Shown: positions 1 to 6,400, numbered from the stretch's first letter. The stretch is DNA of 12,596 bases from Candidatus Aminicenantota bacterium (GCA_024644125.1 JAHELQ010000041.1:6605-19200), one strand, 5' to 3'. Translations and numbers: made by a program. The notes: generated by a model from the letters alone, not told the origin.

Positions 1-228
1 GATATTTTCTTTTAGATGCAGTTTGCTGCGACGCAGGAATTCTTCCCGTACCGCGAATGTCACAAATTGTTCGGCCTGGTAACGGCTCGTTTTGTTAACG
101 AAGTTACGGATAACGATTGATTTGACGTGATCCGGGATGTATTTACCTGTTCCTGCCAGACGGTAACCGCAGAACTGCAATCCCAAAAACATCAACATTA
201 AAATAGTCAAGGTCAACTTTATTTTCAT
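1..228 (-). CDS. lptE: LptE-like LPS-assembly outer-membrane lipoprotein (5' part only)
   Basis: The reading frame starts at ATG 228 and stays open for 76 codons to the window edge, so only the N-terminal part is seen. It begins with a short basic start and a hydrophobic stretch (MKIKLTLTILMLMFLGLQFC), a lipoprotein-type signal peptide with the candidate lipidated Cys at residue 20. Directly after it comes GYRLAGTGKYIPDHVKSI, then a V-I-R-N-F-x-N-x-T pattern, which matches the start of LptE proteins. LptE is the lipoprotein plug of the LptD lipopolysaccharide transporter in the outer membrane. One oddity is Phe at the -1 position of the lipobox (L-Q-F-C), where small residues are usual. The ribosome binding site is weak (GGTG), and an upstream small frame ends three bases before the start, so translational coupling is possible. 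Identity rests on the N-terminus alone. Confidence 0.75.
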   Translation of the reverse strand, partial: MKIKLTLTILMLMFLGLQFCGYRLAGTGKYIPDHVKSIVIRNFVNKTSRYQAEQFVTFAVREEFLRRSKLHLKENI

Positions 229-231
229 TTA

Positions 232-366
232 TCACCACTGCTCGATTGTATTATACTTGAAAATTTTTCCTTCCGCAATTTTTTTGAAGAGAATACTCCG
301 CGGATTTTCCTGGACAGCCTGCCGGTAGGCCCGGGTCCCCGTTCCCAGAACAAAAACGAATCGCAT
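232..366 (-). CDS. Small hypothetical protein, 44 aa, upstream of lptE
   Basis: On the minus strand an ATG at 366 opens a 44-codon frame ending in TGA at 234-232. The sequence TGATAAATG joins its stop to the lptE start. The translation begins MRFVFVLGTGTRAYRQAV and ends FKKIAEGKIFKYNTIEQW. It has a hydrophobic start, a basic and amphipathic middle and no cysteines. The composition looks protein-like rather than random, and placement directly before lptE supports expression. Against it: no Shine-Dalgarno is visible before the ATG, an in-frame stop lies five codons upstream, and I recognise no family. It may be a real small gene, a leader frame coupled to lptE, or the remnant of a longer gene. 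Confidence 0.35.
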   Translation of the reverse strand: MRFVFVLGTGTRAYRQAVQENPRSILFKKIAEGKIFKYNTIEQW

Positions 367-417
367 TCGACAGAAGACTCATCTGAATCAAATTTCGCCG
401 GAGGACTGGTTGTTTGT

Positions 418-446
418 GTTATCCATCATTTGCCAGCCCGGGGCAA
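418..446 (-). promoter_or_regulatory. Candidate sigma-70 promoter for the leftward lptE side
   Basis: Read on the minus strand, TTGCCC (446-441) and GATAAC (423-418) are separated by 17 bases. Each matches four of six consensus positions. Transcription would start near 411, about 45 bases before the 44-codon frame. It overlaps the better rightward promoter, so both could not be occupied at once. The match is modest. Confidence 0.25.
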
Positions 447-457
447 TATGGTACAAT
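430..457 (+). promoter_or_regulatory. Candidate sigma-70 promoter for ispE
   Basis: TTGCCA (430-435) and TACAAT (452-457) each match five of six consensus positions, with a 16-base spacer. The expected start of transcription, about seven bases past the -10 box, falls on or next to the A of the ispE ATG at 464. No Shine-Dalgarno precedes that ATG, so the mRNA may be leaderless. The -35 box is one arm of a perfect inverted repeat, TTGCC (430-434) and GGCAA (442-446), which could also be an operator. Confidence 0.45.
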
Positions 458-463
458 AGCGTT

Positions 464-1393
464 ATGTTCGAACTGAAATCGTTTGCAAAGATCAACCTTG
501 GGTTGGAAGTGACCGGGAAACGACCGGATGGTTACCACGAATTGAGAACCGTCTTCCAGACCATCGGCCTTCATGATATTGTCCGCGTCACTGTCCACGA
601 CGGAGGAGGGTTGGTTTTAAACGGTTCCGATGTTTCCATCCGGTGGGATGAATCAAATACAGTGGCCAGAGCTTATCGCGCCCTTCAAAACGGGTGTTCT
701 CTTCCGCCGGATGCCGGACTGGATATATTTATCCAGAAGAATATTCCCGCCGGTTCCGGTCTTGGGGGCGGCAGCAGCAACGCCGCAGTGATATTGATGT
801 TCATGAACGAGTATTTCGGTTTGCAGGTTCCGTTGGAACGGATGGTGACGATTGCCGCCGGCGTAGGCGCGGATGTGCCGTTTTTTCTATTGGGGGGAAC
901 GGTCCTGGCCGAGGGAATCGGGGAAAAGATGACGCCTCTCGACGATCTTCCGGAAATTCTCATAGGCCTGGTGGTGCCTGATGTGAAGGTATCCACTTCC
1001 CAGATTTTTTCACGGTATACCTTGACAAGTGCTCCATTTGAAAGTAAAATAATGACGTTTTTTGGGTCAAGACAGTTTGATTTCCTGGAAAATAGTTTGG
1101 AGTCTGTTACATTTGAATTGTTTCCCGAAATAAAACACATCAAGGATATGATGTTGACAGTAGGTTGTAGTTGCGTGCTGATGAGCGGAAGTGGAAGCGC
1201 GGTTTATGCCGTGTTGGAAGAAAATGATGTGGATAAGATAAAGGAACTGTTCCCAAACACACTGATTTGCCGGAGTATTGACAGAAAAACTTATCAAGAT
1301 AGTGTTGGGGCGTGGCCAAGCGGTAAGGCATCGGTTTTTGGAGCCGATATTCGGAGGTTCGAATCCTCCCGCCCCAGCCATATAAAAGGATAA
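464..1393 (+). CDS. ispE: 4-diphosphocytidyl-2-C-methyl-D-erythritol kinase
   Basis: IspE phosphorylates CDP-methylerythritol with ATP in the non-mevalonate isoprenoid pathway, in the cytoplasm. The GHMP-kinase features are clear: FAKINLGL at residues 7-14 with Lys9, the glycine-rich ATP loop PAGSGLGGGSSNAA at 95-108, GADVPFF with Asp137, and the C-terminal SGSGSAVYA near 241-249. The start at 464 is chosen because MFELKSFAKINLGL fits the family N-terminus; the frame is open further up (410), but that part is unrelated. The predicted product is 309 aa against about 280-290 for the family. The excess is explained by the 3' end: there is no stop before the tRNA-Gln gene, and residues 282-305 are translated from the tRNA itself, giving AWPSGKASVFGADIRRFESS, a recognisable tRNA-derived peptide. 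The stop TAA (1391-1393) lies one base before the prs ATG. Confidence 0.95.
   Translation: MFELKSFAKINLGLEVTGKRPDGYHELRTVFQTIGLHDIVRVTVHDGGGLVLNGSDVSIRWDESNTVARAYRALQNGCSLPPDAGLDIFIQKNIPAGSGLGGGSSNAAVILMFMNEYFGLQVPLERMVTIAAGVGADVPFFLLGGTVLAEGIGEKMTPLDDLPEILIGLVVPDVKVSTSQIFSRYTLTSAPFESKIMTFFGSRQFDFLENSLESVTFELFPEIKHIKDMMLTVGCSCVLMSGSGSAVYAVLEENDVDKIKELFPNTLICRSIDRKTYQDSVGAWPSGKASVFGADIRRFESSRPSHIKG
1306..1380 (+). tRNA. tRNA-Gln, anticodon UUG
   Basis: This is a complete 75-nt cloverleaf with encoded CCA. The acceptor stem is TGGGGCG (1306-1312) with CGCCCCA, followed by discriminator G and CCA. The D-arm is GCC-AAGCGGTAA-GGC. The anticodon stem TCGGT/GCCGA closes the loop TTTTGGA, so the anticodon is TTG, reading CAA and CAG. 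The T-arm contains GGTTCGAATCC. It lies entirely inside the open ispE frame, and no clear promoter of its own was found, so it is probably processed from the ispE-prs transcript by RNase P and 3' nucleases. Confidence 0.97.
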
Positions 1394-1394
1394 A

Positions 1395-2342
1395 ATGTGC
1401 AGTGAAAAATTTCTTGTTTTTGCGGGTTCTTCAAATCAGAAGCTCGCTAACGCAATTGTTCACCATTTAGGCAAAGATCTCGGTAAATGTGGTTTGGGCA
1501 CCTTCTCGGATGGTGAAATAAGATTCCAGAGCTGGGAGAATGTCCGGGGATCGGATGTATTCGTGATCCAATCTTTTACGGTGGATATCAATTTTCATAT
1601 TATGGAATTGTTATTGATGGCCGATGCATTCAAGCGGGCGTCAGCCCGGCGGATTACCGCTGTGGTTCCTTATTACGCCTATGCCAGGCAGGATCGCAAA
1701 GATAGACCCAGGGTTCCGATATCCGCGCGGTTGCTTGCGGATCTCCTCGAGACCGCTGGTTTTTCGAGACTGCTGACTGTCGATCTCCACGCAAACCAAA
1801 TCCAGGGATTTTTTAACAATCCCGTTGACAATCTGATGGCTCTACCCATTTTTATCGAATACTTCAATAAAAAAATAGACCTTTCCGATCTGGTGGTTGT
1901 ATCGCCGGATGCGGGTGGAGTCGAGCGGGCCAGATTGTTTTCTCAGCATATCAAGGCGGGGCTCGCAATTGCCGACAAACGTCGCGAGCAGGCGAATGTA
2001 GCGGAAGTGATGCATATTATCGGAGATGTCGAAAATAAAAACGCGATTATCGTGGACGATATCATAGACACGGCCGGTACTATAACCGAGACAATCAAGG
2101 CTCTCAAAAAGAACGGAGCGAAAAAGGTATTCGCAGTTTGTACACACGGTGTCCTTTCCGGCAAAGCCATCGAGAGGCTCGAATCGGCTCCGTTGGAGAA
2201 ATTGTTCATATCCGATACCGTCCCCCTGACAGAAGAAAAAGCGAAGTGCGAAAAAATAGAAGTATTGTCTGTGTCGAAATTGTTCGCAGAAGCAATTAGC
2301 AGTGTACATAACGAAACTTCCGTGTCAAAATTATTTTTGTAA
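1395..2342 (+). CDS. prs: Ribose-phosphate pyrophosphokinase (PRPP synthetase)
   Basis: Prs makes phosphoribosyl pyrophosphate from ribose 5-phosphate and ATP for nucleotide, His and Trp synthesis; it is cytoplasmic. At 315 aa it has the usual length of the bacterial enzyme. Visible motifs are FSDGEIR (37-43), the flexible ATP loop YYAYARQDRK (93-102), DLHANQIQGFF (130-140), SPDAGGVERAR (170-180), the catalytic Lys195 in ADKRR, and the PRPP-binding loop DDIIDTAGT (221-229). The ribosome binding site AAAGGA (1385-1390) sits between the tRNA CCA end and the start codon. The start is one base after the ispE stop, so translation may be coupled, or prs may be translated from a very short leader left after tRNA processing. 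Confidence 0.97.
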   Translation: MCSEKFLVFAGSSNQKLANAIVHHLGKDLGKCGLGTFSDGEIRFQSWENVRGSDVFVIQSFTVDINFHIMELLLMADAFKRASARRITAVVPYYAYARQDRKDRPRVPISARLLADLLETAGFSRLLTVDLHANQIQGFFNNPVDNLMALPIFIEYFNKKIDLSDLVVVSPDAGGVERARLFSQHIKAGLAIADKRREQANVAEVMHIIGDVENKNAIIVDDIIDTAGTITETIKALKKNGAKKVFAVCTHGVLSGKAIERLESAPLEKLFISDTVPLTEEKAKCEKIEVLSVSKLFAEAISSVHNETSVSKLFL

Positions 2343-2354
2343 AGAGGTCGAAAA

Positions 2355-2963
2355 ATGGAAAATATTTTGAAAGTAAATGCTGAATCCAGAACTGAGGTCG
2401 GGAAAAAAATATCCAAACAGCTCAGGAATAAAGGCAGAATCCCGGCTATCATTTATGGACTTGATAAAGAGTCCATTCCCATCGCGATCAATCTGGATGA
2501 AATCAAAGCCATCTTAAAGGCTGAGAAAGGATTGAACTCGCTCTTGAGAATTGAACGAGATGGTGAGGCTCCTGTCGAAGCGATGTTGAAAGAGGTCCAG
2601 TGGGATTATTTATCCAATGATATAATTCATGCGGATTTGATTCGCATCGATATGGGTAAAAAATTGACACTCCATATCCCGGTCCATGTTACTGGTGAAC
2701 CGATTGGCGTCAAGCTCGAAGACGGCATCTTCGATTTTATGACAAGATCTGTCGAGGTTCGTTGTCTGCCTACCCAGATTCCCACTGAAATCGTATTGGA
2801 TGTTTCCGGTCTCCATGCGGGACAATCGATCAAGGTCGAGGATTTGGAAATTGGCGAGGGAGTTCGATTTGTAACCGAACCCACTGTCGTCATTTGTCTG
2901 GTGGCCACCAAGGGCGGTTCTTCGGCCGGCGGCGAGGCAGAGGATAAAGGCGAAGCTGAATAG
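2355..2963 (+). CDS. rplY: 50S ribosomal protein L25, long (Ctc/TL5) form
   Basis: L25 binds 5S rRNA in the large subunit. At 202 aa this is the long two-domain form also called Ctc or TL5. Residues 1 to about 95 carry the RNA-binding beta-barrel, with LRNKGRIPAIIYG (23-35) and the family signature VQWDYLSNDIIHADLIRID. The rest is the C-terminal TL5 domain, including the Gly-Glu-Pro turn of VTGEPIG and LPTQIPTEIVLDVSGL. The last residues are a short acidic, Gly-rich tail. AGAGGT at 2343-2348 supports the start, 12 bases after the prs stop, so the two genes form one transcription unit. A pth gene often follows rplY in other bacteria but is absent here. Confidence 0.93.
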   Translation: MENILKVNAESRTEVGKKISKQLRNKGRIPAIIYGLDKESIPIAINLDEIKAILKAEKGLNSLLRIERDGEAPVEAMLKEVQWDYLSNDIIHADLIRIDMGKKLTLHIPVHVTGEPIGVKLEDGIFDFMTRSVEVRCLPTQIPTEIVLDVSGLHAGQSIKVEDLEIGEGVRFVTEPTVVICLVATKGGSSAGGEAEDKGEAE

Positions 2964-2977
2964 GAATGAGGAATATT

Positions 2978-3047
2978 AAGAAGAACTTTATATTATATAG
3001 TATTCTTCTTGCTCCCAATGATGGGGGCTGCTAAAACCGTAAGGAGG
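2978..3047 (+). promoter_or_regulatory. Structured leader of the rpsF operon, candidate S6:S18 site
   Basis: Between rplY and rpsF two stems can form. The first is AT-rich: AAGAAGAA (2978-2985) with TTCTTCTT (3003-3010) around a partly paired interior. The second is a 6-bp stem, GCTCCC (3011-3016) with GGGGGC (3023-3028), including one G-T pair and a six-base loop. A CCG (3037-3039) follows, just before the strong Shine-Dalgarno AAGGAGG (3041-3047). rpsF leaders in many bacteria bind the S6:S18 complex through a structure with a conserved CCG. The match here is by general layout only and was not tested by folding or covariance. Confidence 0.3.
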
Positions 3048-3051
3048 TACA

Positions 3052-3471
3052 ATGGAAAGAAAGTATGAAATCGGGTACATTTTGAATCCCGAAACAACAG
3101 AAGAAGAGGTCAAGAAATTTAACGAAACGTATCTTGAACTCGTGAAAAAGTATGGCGGTACAATCGAACACGTGGACGATTGGGGGCGTAAAAAATTCGC
3201 ATATCCCATTAAAAGTTTTGAGGATGGATTTTATACGTTCATCACTTTCAGTTCCGATGGAACGACGATCGCAGAAATGGAACGGCGGTTGAAACTCAGT
3301 GAGAAGGTATTGAGATTTATTGTGGTCCGGTACGATGAGCGGCTCAGGAAGAGCAACAAATTGGTCAAGAAATGGAAAAAGGCCGAGAAATTCAGGAAGA
3401 TTCAAGAGCCGATGAAAAAAGAAGAAGGCGAAGCAATAGGTAGAGAGAAGGAGGAGAAATATGCAGAATAA
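3052..3471 (+). CDS. rpsF: 30S ribosomal protein S6
   Basis: S6 sits on the small-subunit platform and binds as a pair with S18. The 139-aa sequence begins MERKYEIGYILNPETTEEE and contains the family pattern around VDDWGRKKFAYPIKSFEDGFY (roughly residues 41-61) and ERRLKLSEKVLRFIVVRYD. Residues after about 105 form a Lys/Glu-rich tail, longer than the core domain needs. The start is well supported by AAGGAGG four to five bases upstream. It is the first gene of the rpsF-rpsR-rplI-dnaB cluster, and its 3' end overlaps rpsR by 11 bases. Confidence 0.95.
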   Translation: MERKYEIGYILNPETTEEEVKKFNETYLELVKKYGGTIEHVDDWGRKKFAYPIKSFEDGFYTFITFSSDGTTIAEMERRLKLSEKVLRFIVVRYDERLRKSNKLVKKWKKAEKFRKIQEPMKKEEGEAIGREKEEKYAE

Positions 3472-3736
3472 TCATCGTTCTTCTGATCACAAGGGCGGCG
3501 GCGCCAAGAAGTTTTATTTTTCGCGGAAAAAGTATTGCACCTTTTGCAAAGACAAGATCAAAGTAATTGATTTCAAAAACGCCAGGGTGTTGGAAAAATA
3601 TACTCTCGAAACCGGTAAGATTTTTCCCGGAAGAGTAACCGGCACGTGCGCTTATCACCAAAAACAATTGAGTATCGCAATCAAAAGAGCCCGGCATATG
3701 GCAATGTTGAAATTCGTTGAGCCTAAGAGGGGTTAA
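3461..3736 (+). CDS. rpsR: 30S ribosomal protein S18, Cys-containing form
   Basis: S18 binds the platform of the 30S subunit next to S6. The 91-aa protein has the core KKYCTFCKDKIKVIDFKN and the RVTGTCAYHQKQLSIAIKRA region that define the family. Cys26, Cys29, Cys63 and His66 are arranged as C-x2-C and C-x2-H, consistent with the zinc-binding version of S18. The start overlaps the end of rpsF by 11 bases and is preceded by AAGGAGG (3448-3454) at good spacing inside the rpsF coding region, indicating tight coupling. The stop TAA ends one base before the rplI start. Confidence 0.96.
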   Translation: MQNNHRSSDHKGGGAKKFYFSRKKYCTFCKDKIKVIDFKNARVLEKYTLETGKIFPGRVTGTCAYHQKQLSIAIKRARHMAMLKFVEPKRG

Positions 3737-3737
3737 C

Positions 3738-4280
3738 ATGAAGGTTATATTGAACGCAGAAGTAGAAAAGTTAGGTGATGTCGGCGATACCGTAGAGGTA
3801 AAACCTGGATTTGCCAGAAACTATCTATTACCTAGAAATCTGGCTCTTCCGGTGACCAAGCACAATGTCGAATTGATGAAGATCCGCAAGGTCAAGCATC
3901 AGAAAAAAATGGAAATCGAAAAGTTGTCGGCCGAAGACCAGAAGAAAAAGTTGGAAGCCCTTTCTCTGGAAGTTACCAGGAAAGCCGGTGAAAACGGCGT
4001 TCTGTTCGGATCTGTAACCGCGCACGATGTCCATGCGATCCTCGAAGAAATGGGAATTCACATCGAGCGTAAAAAATATCATTTCGATGAACCCATCAAA
4101 CGTGTCGGTCATTATACATTCAAGATAAAATTGTTCAAAAATGTGGAAGCCGAGATAAAACTGGAAGTTATCGGCGAAGGTGAAGTTGCCGCTCCGGCCC
4201 CTGTAGCTGAAACTCCTGCTGAAAAAGAGGAAGTCGAGACTCCAGAAAATCAAGAAGAGCCCGCAACAGACGAAGAGTAA
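3738..4280 (+). CDS. rplI: 50S ribosomal protein L9 with acidic C-terminal tail
   Basis: L9 binds 23S rRNA near the L1 stalk and helps keep the reading frame. The N-terminal domain is clear: MKVILNAEVEKLGDVGDTVE, then VKPGFARNYLLPRNLA, the hallmark of the family. A long charged connecting helix follows, and the C-terminal domain includes GSVTAHDVHAIL. The start at 3738 was chosen over an in-frame ATG at 3717 because MKVILN is the conserved N-terminus and GAGGGG (3727-3732) lies just upstream. The length is 180 aa against about 150 for the usual protein. The extra residues form a tail rich in Ala, Pro and Glu from about residue 146, probably disordered and acidic. Confidence 0.95.
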   Translation: MKVILNAEVEKLGDVGDTVEVKPGFARNYLLPRNLALPVTKHNVELMKIRKVKHQKKMEIEKLSAEDQKKKLEALSLEVTRKAGENGVLFGSVTAHDVHAILEEMGIHIERKKYHFDEPIKRVGHYTFKIKLFKNVEAEIKLEVIGEGEVAAPAPVAETPAEKEEVETPENQEEPATDEE

Positions 4281-4340
4281 TTTATTGAAAAAAATAAAAT
4301 GAGCCATCGAACCAGGAAGTCGGTCCTGAGGCAGAGGTAA

Positions 4341-5723
4341 ATGGCTGATAATCTGAATAGCGATTTAGATAAGGCTTTACCAAATGACGAGTTTGCCGAA
4401 AGGGCCATCCTGGGGGCGATGCTCATCGATAACAATTACGCCAACGAAGTTTTTTCGCAAATCAGTTCGGAAGATTTTTACCGGGAAGCTCATAAACTAA
4501 TTTCGACCGCTATCGATTTTTTGGTGAACAATGGCGGTGTAGCGGATATCGTTACTGTGTCCGGTCATCTGAAGAAGAAAAACGAGATCAAATTCGTCGG
4601 CGGCTATGAATACATCAACTCCTTGATCGACGGCATCCCCGCAAATCTCATCATCGGCGAGTATGTTAAAATAGTGAAAGACCGGGCGTCGCTCCGAAAA
4701 GTGATTCTCACCTCGATGGGCGTAATCAAGAAAGGCGTCGAGGCCAATGCCGATACCGAGAGTTTACTAAACGAACTTCAGGAAGATATCATAAAAATTT
4801 CCGAGGACCGGGTCAAAGCCGGATTTCATGCTTCCAGCGTCGTCGTCCCTGAAACCATGCAATTGATTGAAAATATACAGAAGCATGGAGATAGCGGGGG
4901 ATTGAGAACAAGTTACGATGAACTGGACACCATGACCGGCGGTTTTCAAAAAGGCGACCTGGTGGTAATCGCGGCCCGGCCCTCGATGGGCAAGACCGCG
5001 TTGGCCCTCAATATTGCAGAAAATATTGCCAGGAGCGGCCACGCCGTGGGATTTTTCTCAATAGAGATGTCCAAAACCCAGATTATGATGAGGCTTTTGG
5101 CGGTGAAGTCGCGGATTAGTATGTCCGCCATCAGGAGCGGTAAGCCCCATTTTACCCAGAAAGAATGGAACGCCATCGAGTTGGCGGCCGGAGAATTGGA
5201 AGCGGCGAAGCTGTATATCGATGACTCCGCTACATTGTCCATTGTGGAAATGAAAACCAGGGCGCGGCGGTTAAAAAATGAGCGGGGACTCGATGTGATA
5301 TTTGTCGATTACCTGCAGTTGATCAAGGTAACCGGCGATATGTTGCGGCGCAGTGATTCCAGAGCTCAAGAGGTCGCGGTAATCAGCGCATCATTGAAAG
5401 AGATTGCAAAAGAACTGGAGATTCCAGTAGTGGCGTTGGCCCAGTTAAACCGCTCGCCGGAACAGCGGGGGCCCAGAAAAGAGGGCGGCCCTAAATACCA
5501 ATTATCGGACTTGAAAGAGAGCGGCGCCATCGAGCAGGACGCCGATGTCATCATCTTTCTTCACCGGGAAGAACAGAACGACAAAGATACGGAACGGAAA
5601 GGCGAGGCCGATGTGATTGTCGCCAAACAAAGAAACGGCCCGACAGGGAAAATCGTATTGGCTTACCAGGATAAATACACGAAATTCAGCAACCTGGAAC
5701 GTATGGATACCGATTATTTGTAG
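4341..5723 (+). CDS. dnaB: Replicative DNA helicase DnaB
   Basis: DnaB is the hexameric 5'-3' helicase that unwinds DNA at the replication fork and recruits primase. The 460-aa length is normal. The N-terminal domain starts with the typical PNDEFAERAILGAMLID (14-30). The RecA-type helicase domain begins near residue 187 (GLRTSYDELDTMTGGFQKGD). Walker A is ARPSMGKT (212-219, Lys218), Walker B is VIFVDYLQLI (319-328, Asp323), and a candidate arginine finger lies in KQRNGPTG (429-436). ALAQLNRSPEQR and SDLKESGAIEQDADVI are also characteristic. No intein interrupts these motifs. GCAGAGGT lies just upstream of the start. It follows rplI by 60 bases and completes the conserved cluster with rpsF and rpsR. 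Confidence 0.97.
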   Translation: MADNLNSDLDKALPNDEFAERAILGAMLIDNNYANEVFSQISSEDFYREAHKLISTAIDFLVNNGGVADIVTVSGHLKKKNEIKFVGGYEYINSLIDGIPANLIIGEYVKIVKDRASLRKVILTSMGVIKKGVEANADTESLLNELQEDIIKISEDRVKAGFHASSVVVPETMQLIENIQKHGDSGGLRTSYDELDTMTGGFQKGDLVVIAARPSMGKTALALNIAENIARSGHAVGFFSIEMSKTQIMMRLLAVKSRISMSAIRSGKPHFTQKEWNAIELAAGELEAAKLYIDDSATLSIVEMKTRARRLKNERGLDVIFVDYLQLIKVTGDMLRRSDSRAQEVAVISASLKEIAKELEIPVVALAQLNRSPEQRGPRKEGGPKYQLSDLKESGAIEQDADVIIFLHREEQNDKDTERKGEADVIVAKQRNGPTGKIVLAYQDKYTKFSNLERMDTDYL

Positions 5724-5726
5724 CCG

Positions 5727-5783
5727 GTTTCCATGGGAAACAAAAAAAAATCGTCATAGTTGAAACTTTTTTTGTATTATGAC
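5727..5783. repeat. Nested inverted repeats between dnaB and the sigma gene
   Basis: Three overlapping inverted repeats fill the dnaB-sigma gap: GTTTCC (5727-5732) with GGAAAC (5736-5741); CAAAAAAA from 5741 with TTTTTTTG ending at 5774; and GTCATA (5753-5758) with TATGAC (5778-5783). The first hairpin starts four bases past the dnaB stop but is followed by an A-run, not a T-run, so it is not a standard intrinsic terminator on the plus strand. These structures may shape transcription between the two genes, but their role is unknown. Confidence 0.3.
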
Positions 5784-5790
5784 ACTCTAC
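5762..5790 (+). promoter_or_regulatory. Candidate ECF-type promoter of the sigma gene
   Basis: GAAACTT (5762-5768) resembles the GGAACTT -35 element read by RpoE-like sigma factors, including the T-run after it. It is followed 17 bases later by TCTAC (5786-5790), resembling the TCTAA -10 element. The start of transcription would lie a few bases before the ATG at 5804. Autoregulation is common for ECF sigma genes, which is why this match is worth recording. It is a visual match to a short motif. Confidence 0.3.
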
Positions 5791-5803
5791 TAAATATACT
5801 GAA

Positions 5804-6400
5804 ATGGAAGAGTTGATTGACGGATTAAAGAAGCGGGACGATGCGGCCTTCAAAAAGGTGATGGCTATGTATAAAAATAAAATATATAACTATCTTCGAG
5901 TGTTGGTCAACAATAACGAGCTGGCGGAGGAGTTGACCCAGGATACATTCGTGAAGGTGTATTTCAAAGCGCATACATTGCGGACGGAAAATTTTAATTC
6001 ATGGATTTACACTATCGCTACGAACCTGGCCCGCAGCGAATTCAGGAAAAACAAGATCAAATATATGTTTTCCCTTGCCGATGTGAAAGAGGAAAACTTT
6101 TCTGTCAATCCGTCTTTCGATAGCGAAATTGTCATCGAGCAGTTGGTAGCCCGGTTGCCGGAAAAATACAGGATTCCGTTGGTGATGAAGGAGATTCAGA
6201 ACTTCTCCTTCGACGAGATTGCCGCCATTTTGAAAAAGCCGGTGGGAACCATAAAAACATTGGTTTTCAGGGGCAAAAAACAATTGCGCGATTATCTCGA
6301 ATCGCCAGAAGAAAATGATTCAATAAAAAAAAACAGTGATGGAGGAATAGGAGAAAATGCAGGAACTAGACCGTTTGCTGAAGCAAGTATCAATAGGTGA
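5804..6400 (+). CDS. ECF-type RNA polymerase sigma factor (RpoE-like)
   Basis: This protein directs RNA polymerase to a small set of promoters, typically in response to an envelope or stress signal. It has only regions 2 and 4, as expected for the ECF group. Region 2 spans roughly residues 8-82, with AEELTQDTFVKVYFKA and FNSWIYTIATNLARSEFRK. Region 4 spans about 112-163, with LPEKYRIPLVMKEIQNFSFD and the helix-turn-helix EIAAILKKPVGTIKTLVFRG. The tail after residue 165 is extra, low in hydrophobic residues, and encoded across a nine-A run (6325-6333). The start is chosen because residues 1-20 fit the family N-terminus, although no Shine-Dalgarno precedes it. Its 3' end overlaps the next gene by 44 bases, the usual arrangement of a sigma factor with its anti-sigma factor. 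Confidence 0.93.
   Translation: MEELIDGLKKRDDAAFKKVMAMYKNKIYNYLRVLVNNNELAEELTQDTFVKVYFKAHTLRTENFNSWIYTIATNLARSEFRKNKIKYMFSLADVKEENFSVNPSFDSEIVIEQLVARLPEKYRIPLVMKEIQNFSFDEIAAILKKPVGTIKTLVFRGKKQLRDYLESPEENDSIKKNSDGGIGENAGTRPFAEASINR

Noticed and set aside
410..463. Upstream extension of ispE to ATG/GTG at 410
   Set aside because: The extra 18 residues do not fit the family and would lie over the promoter; MFELKSFAKINLGL at 464 is the conserved start.
1278..1303. TTGACA (1278-1283) inside ispE as a promoter for the tRNA
   Set aside because: No good -10 at proper spacing; the best candidate would start transcription inside the tRNA.
4299..4340. 13-codon frame whose stop abuts the dnaB ATG
   Set aside because: No Shine-Dalgarno, very short, and easily due to chance; possible leader peptide but not supported.
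5727..5750. Hairpin after dnaB as an intrinsic terminator
   Set aside because: The short stem is followed by A rather than T on the plus strand, and no leftward gene needs it.
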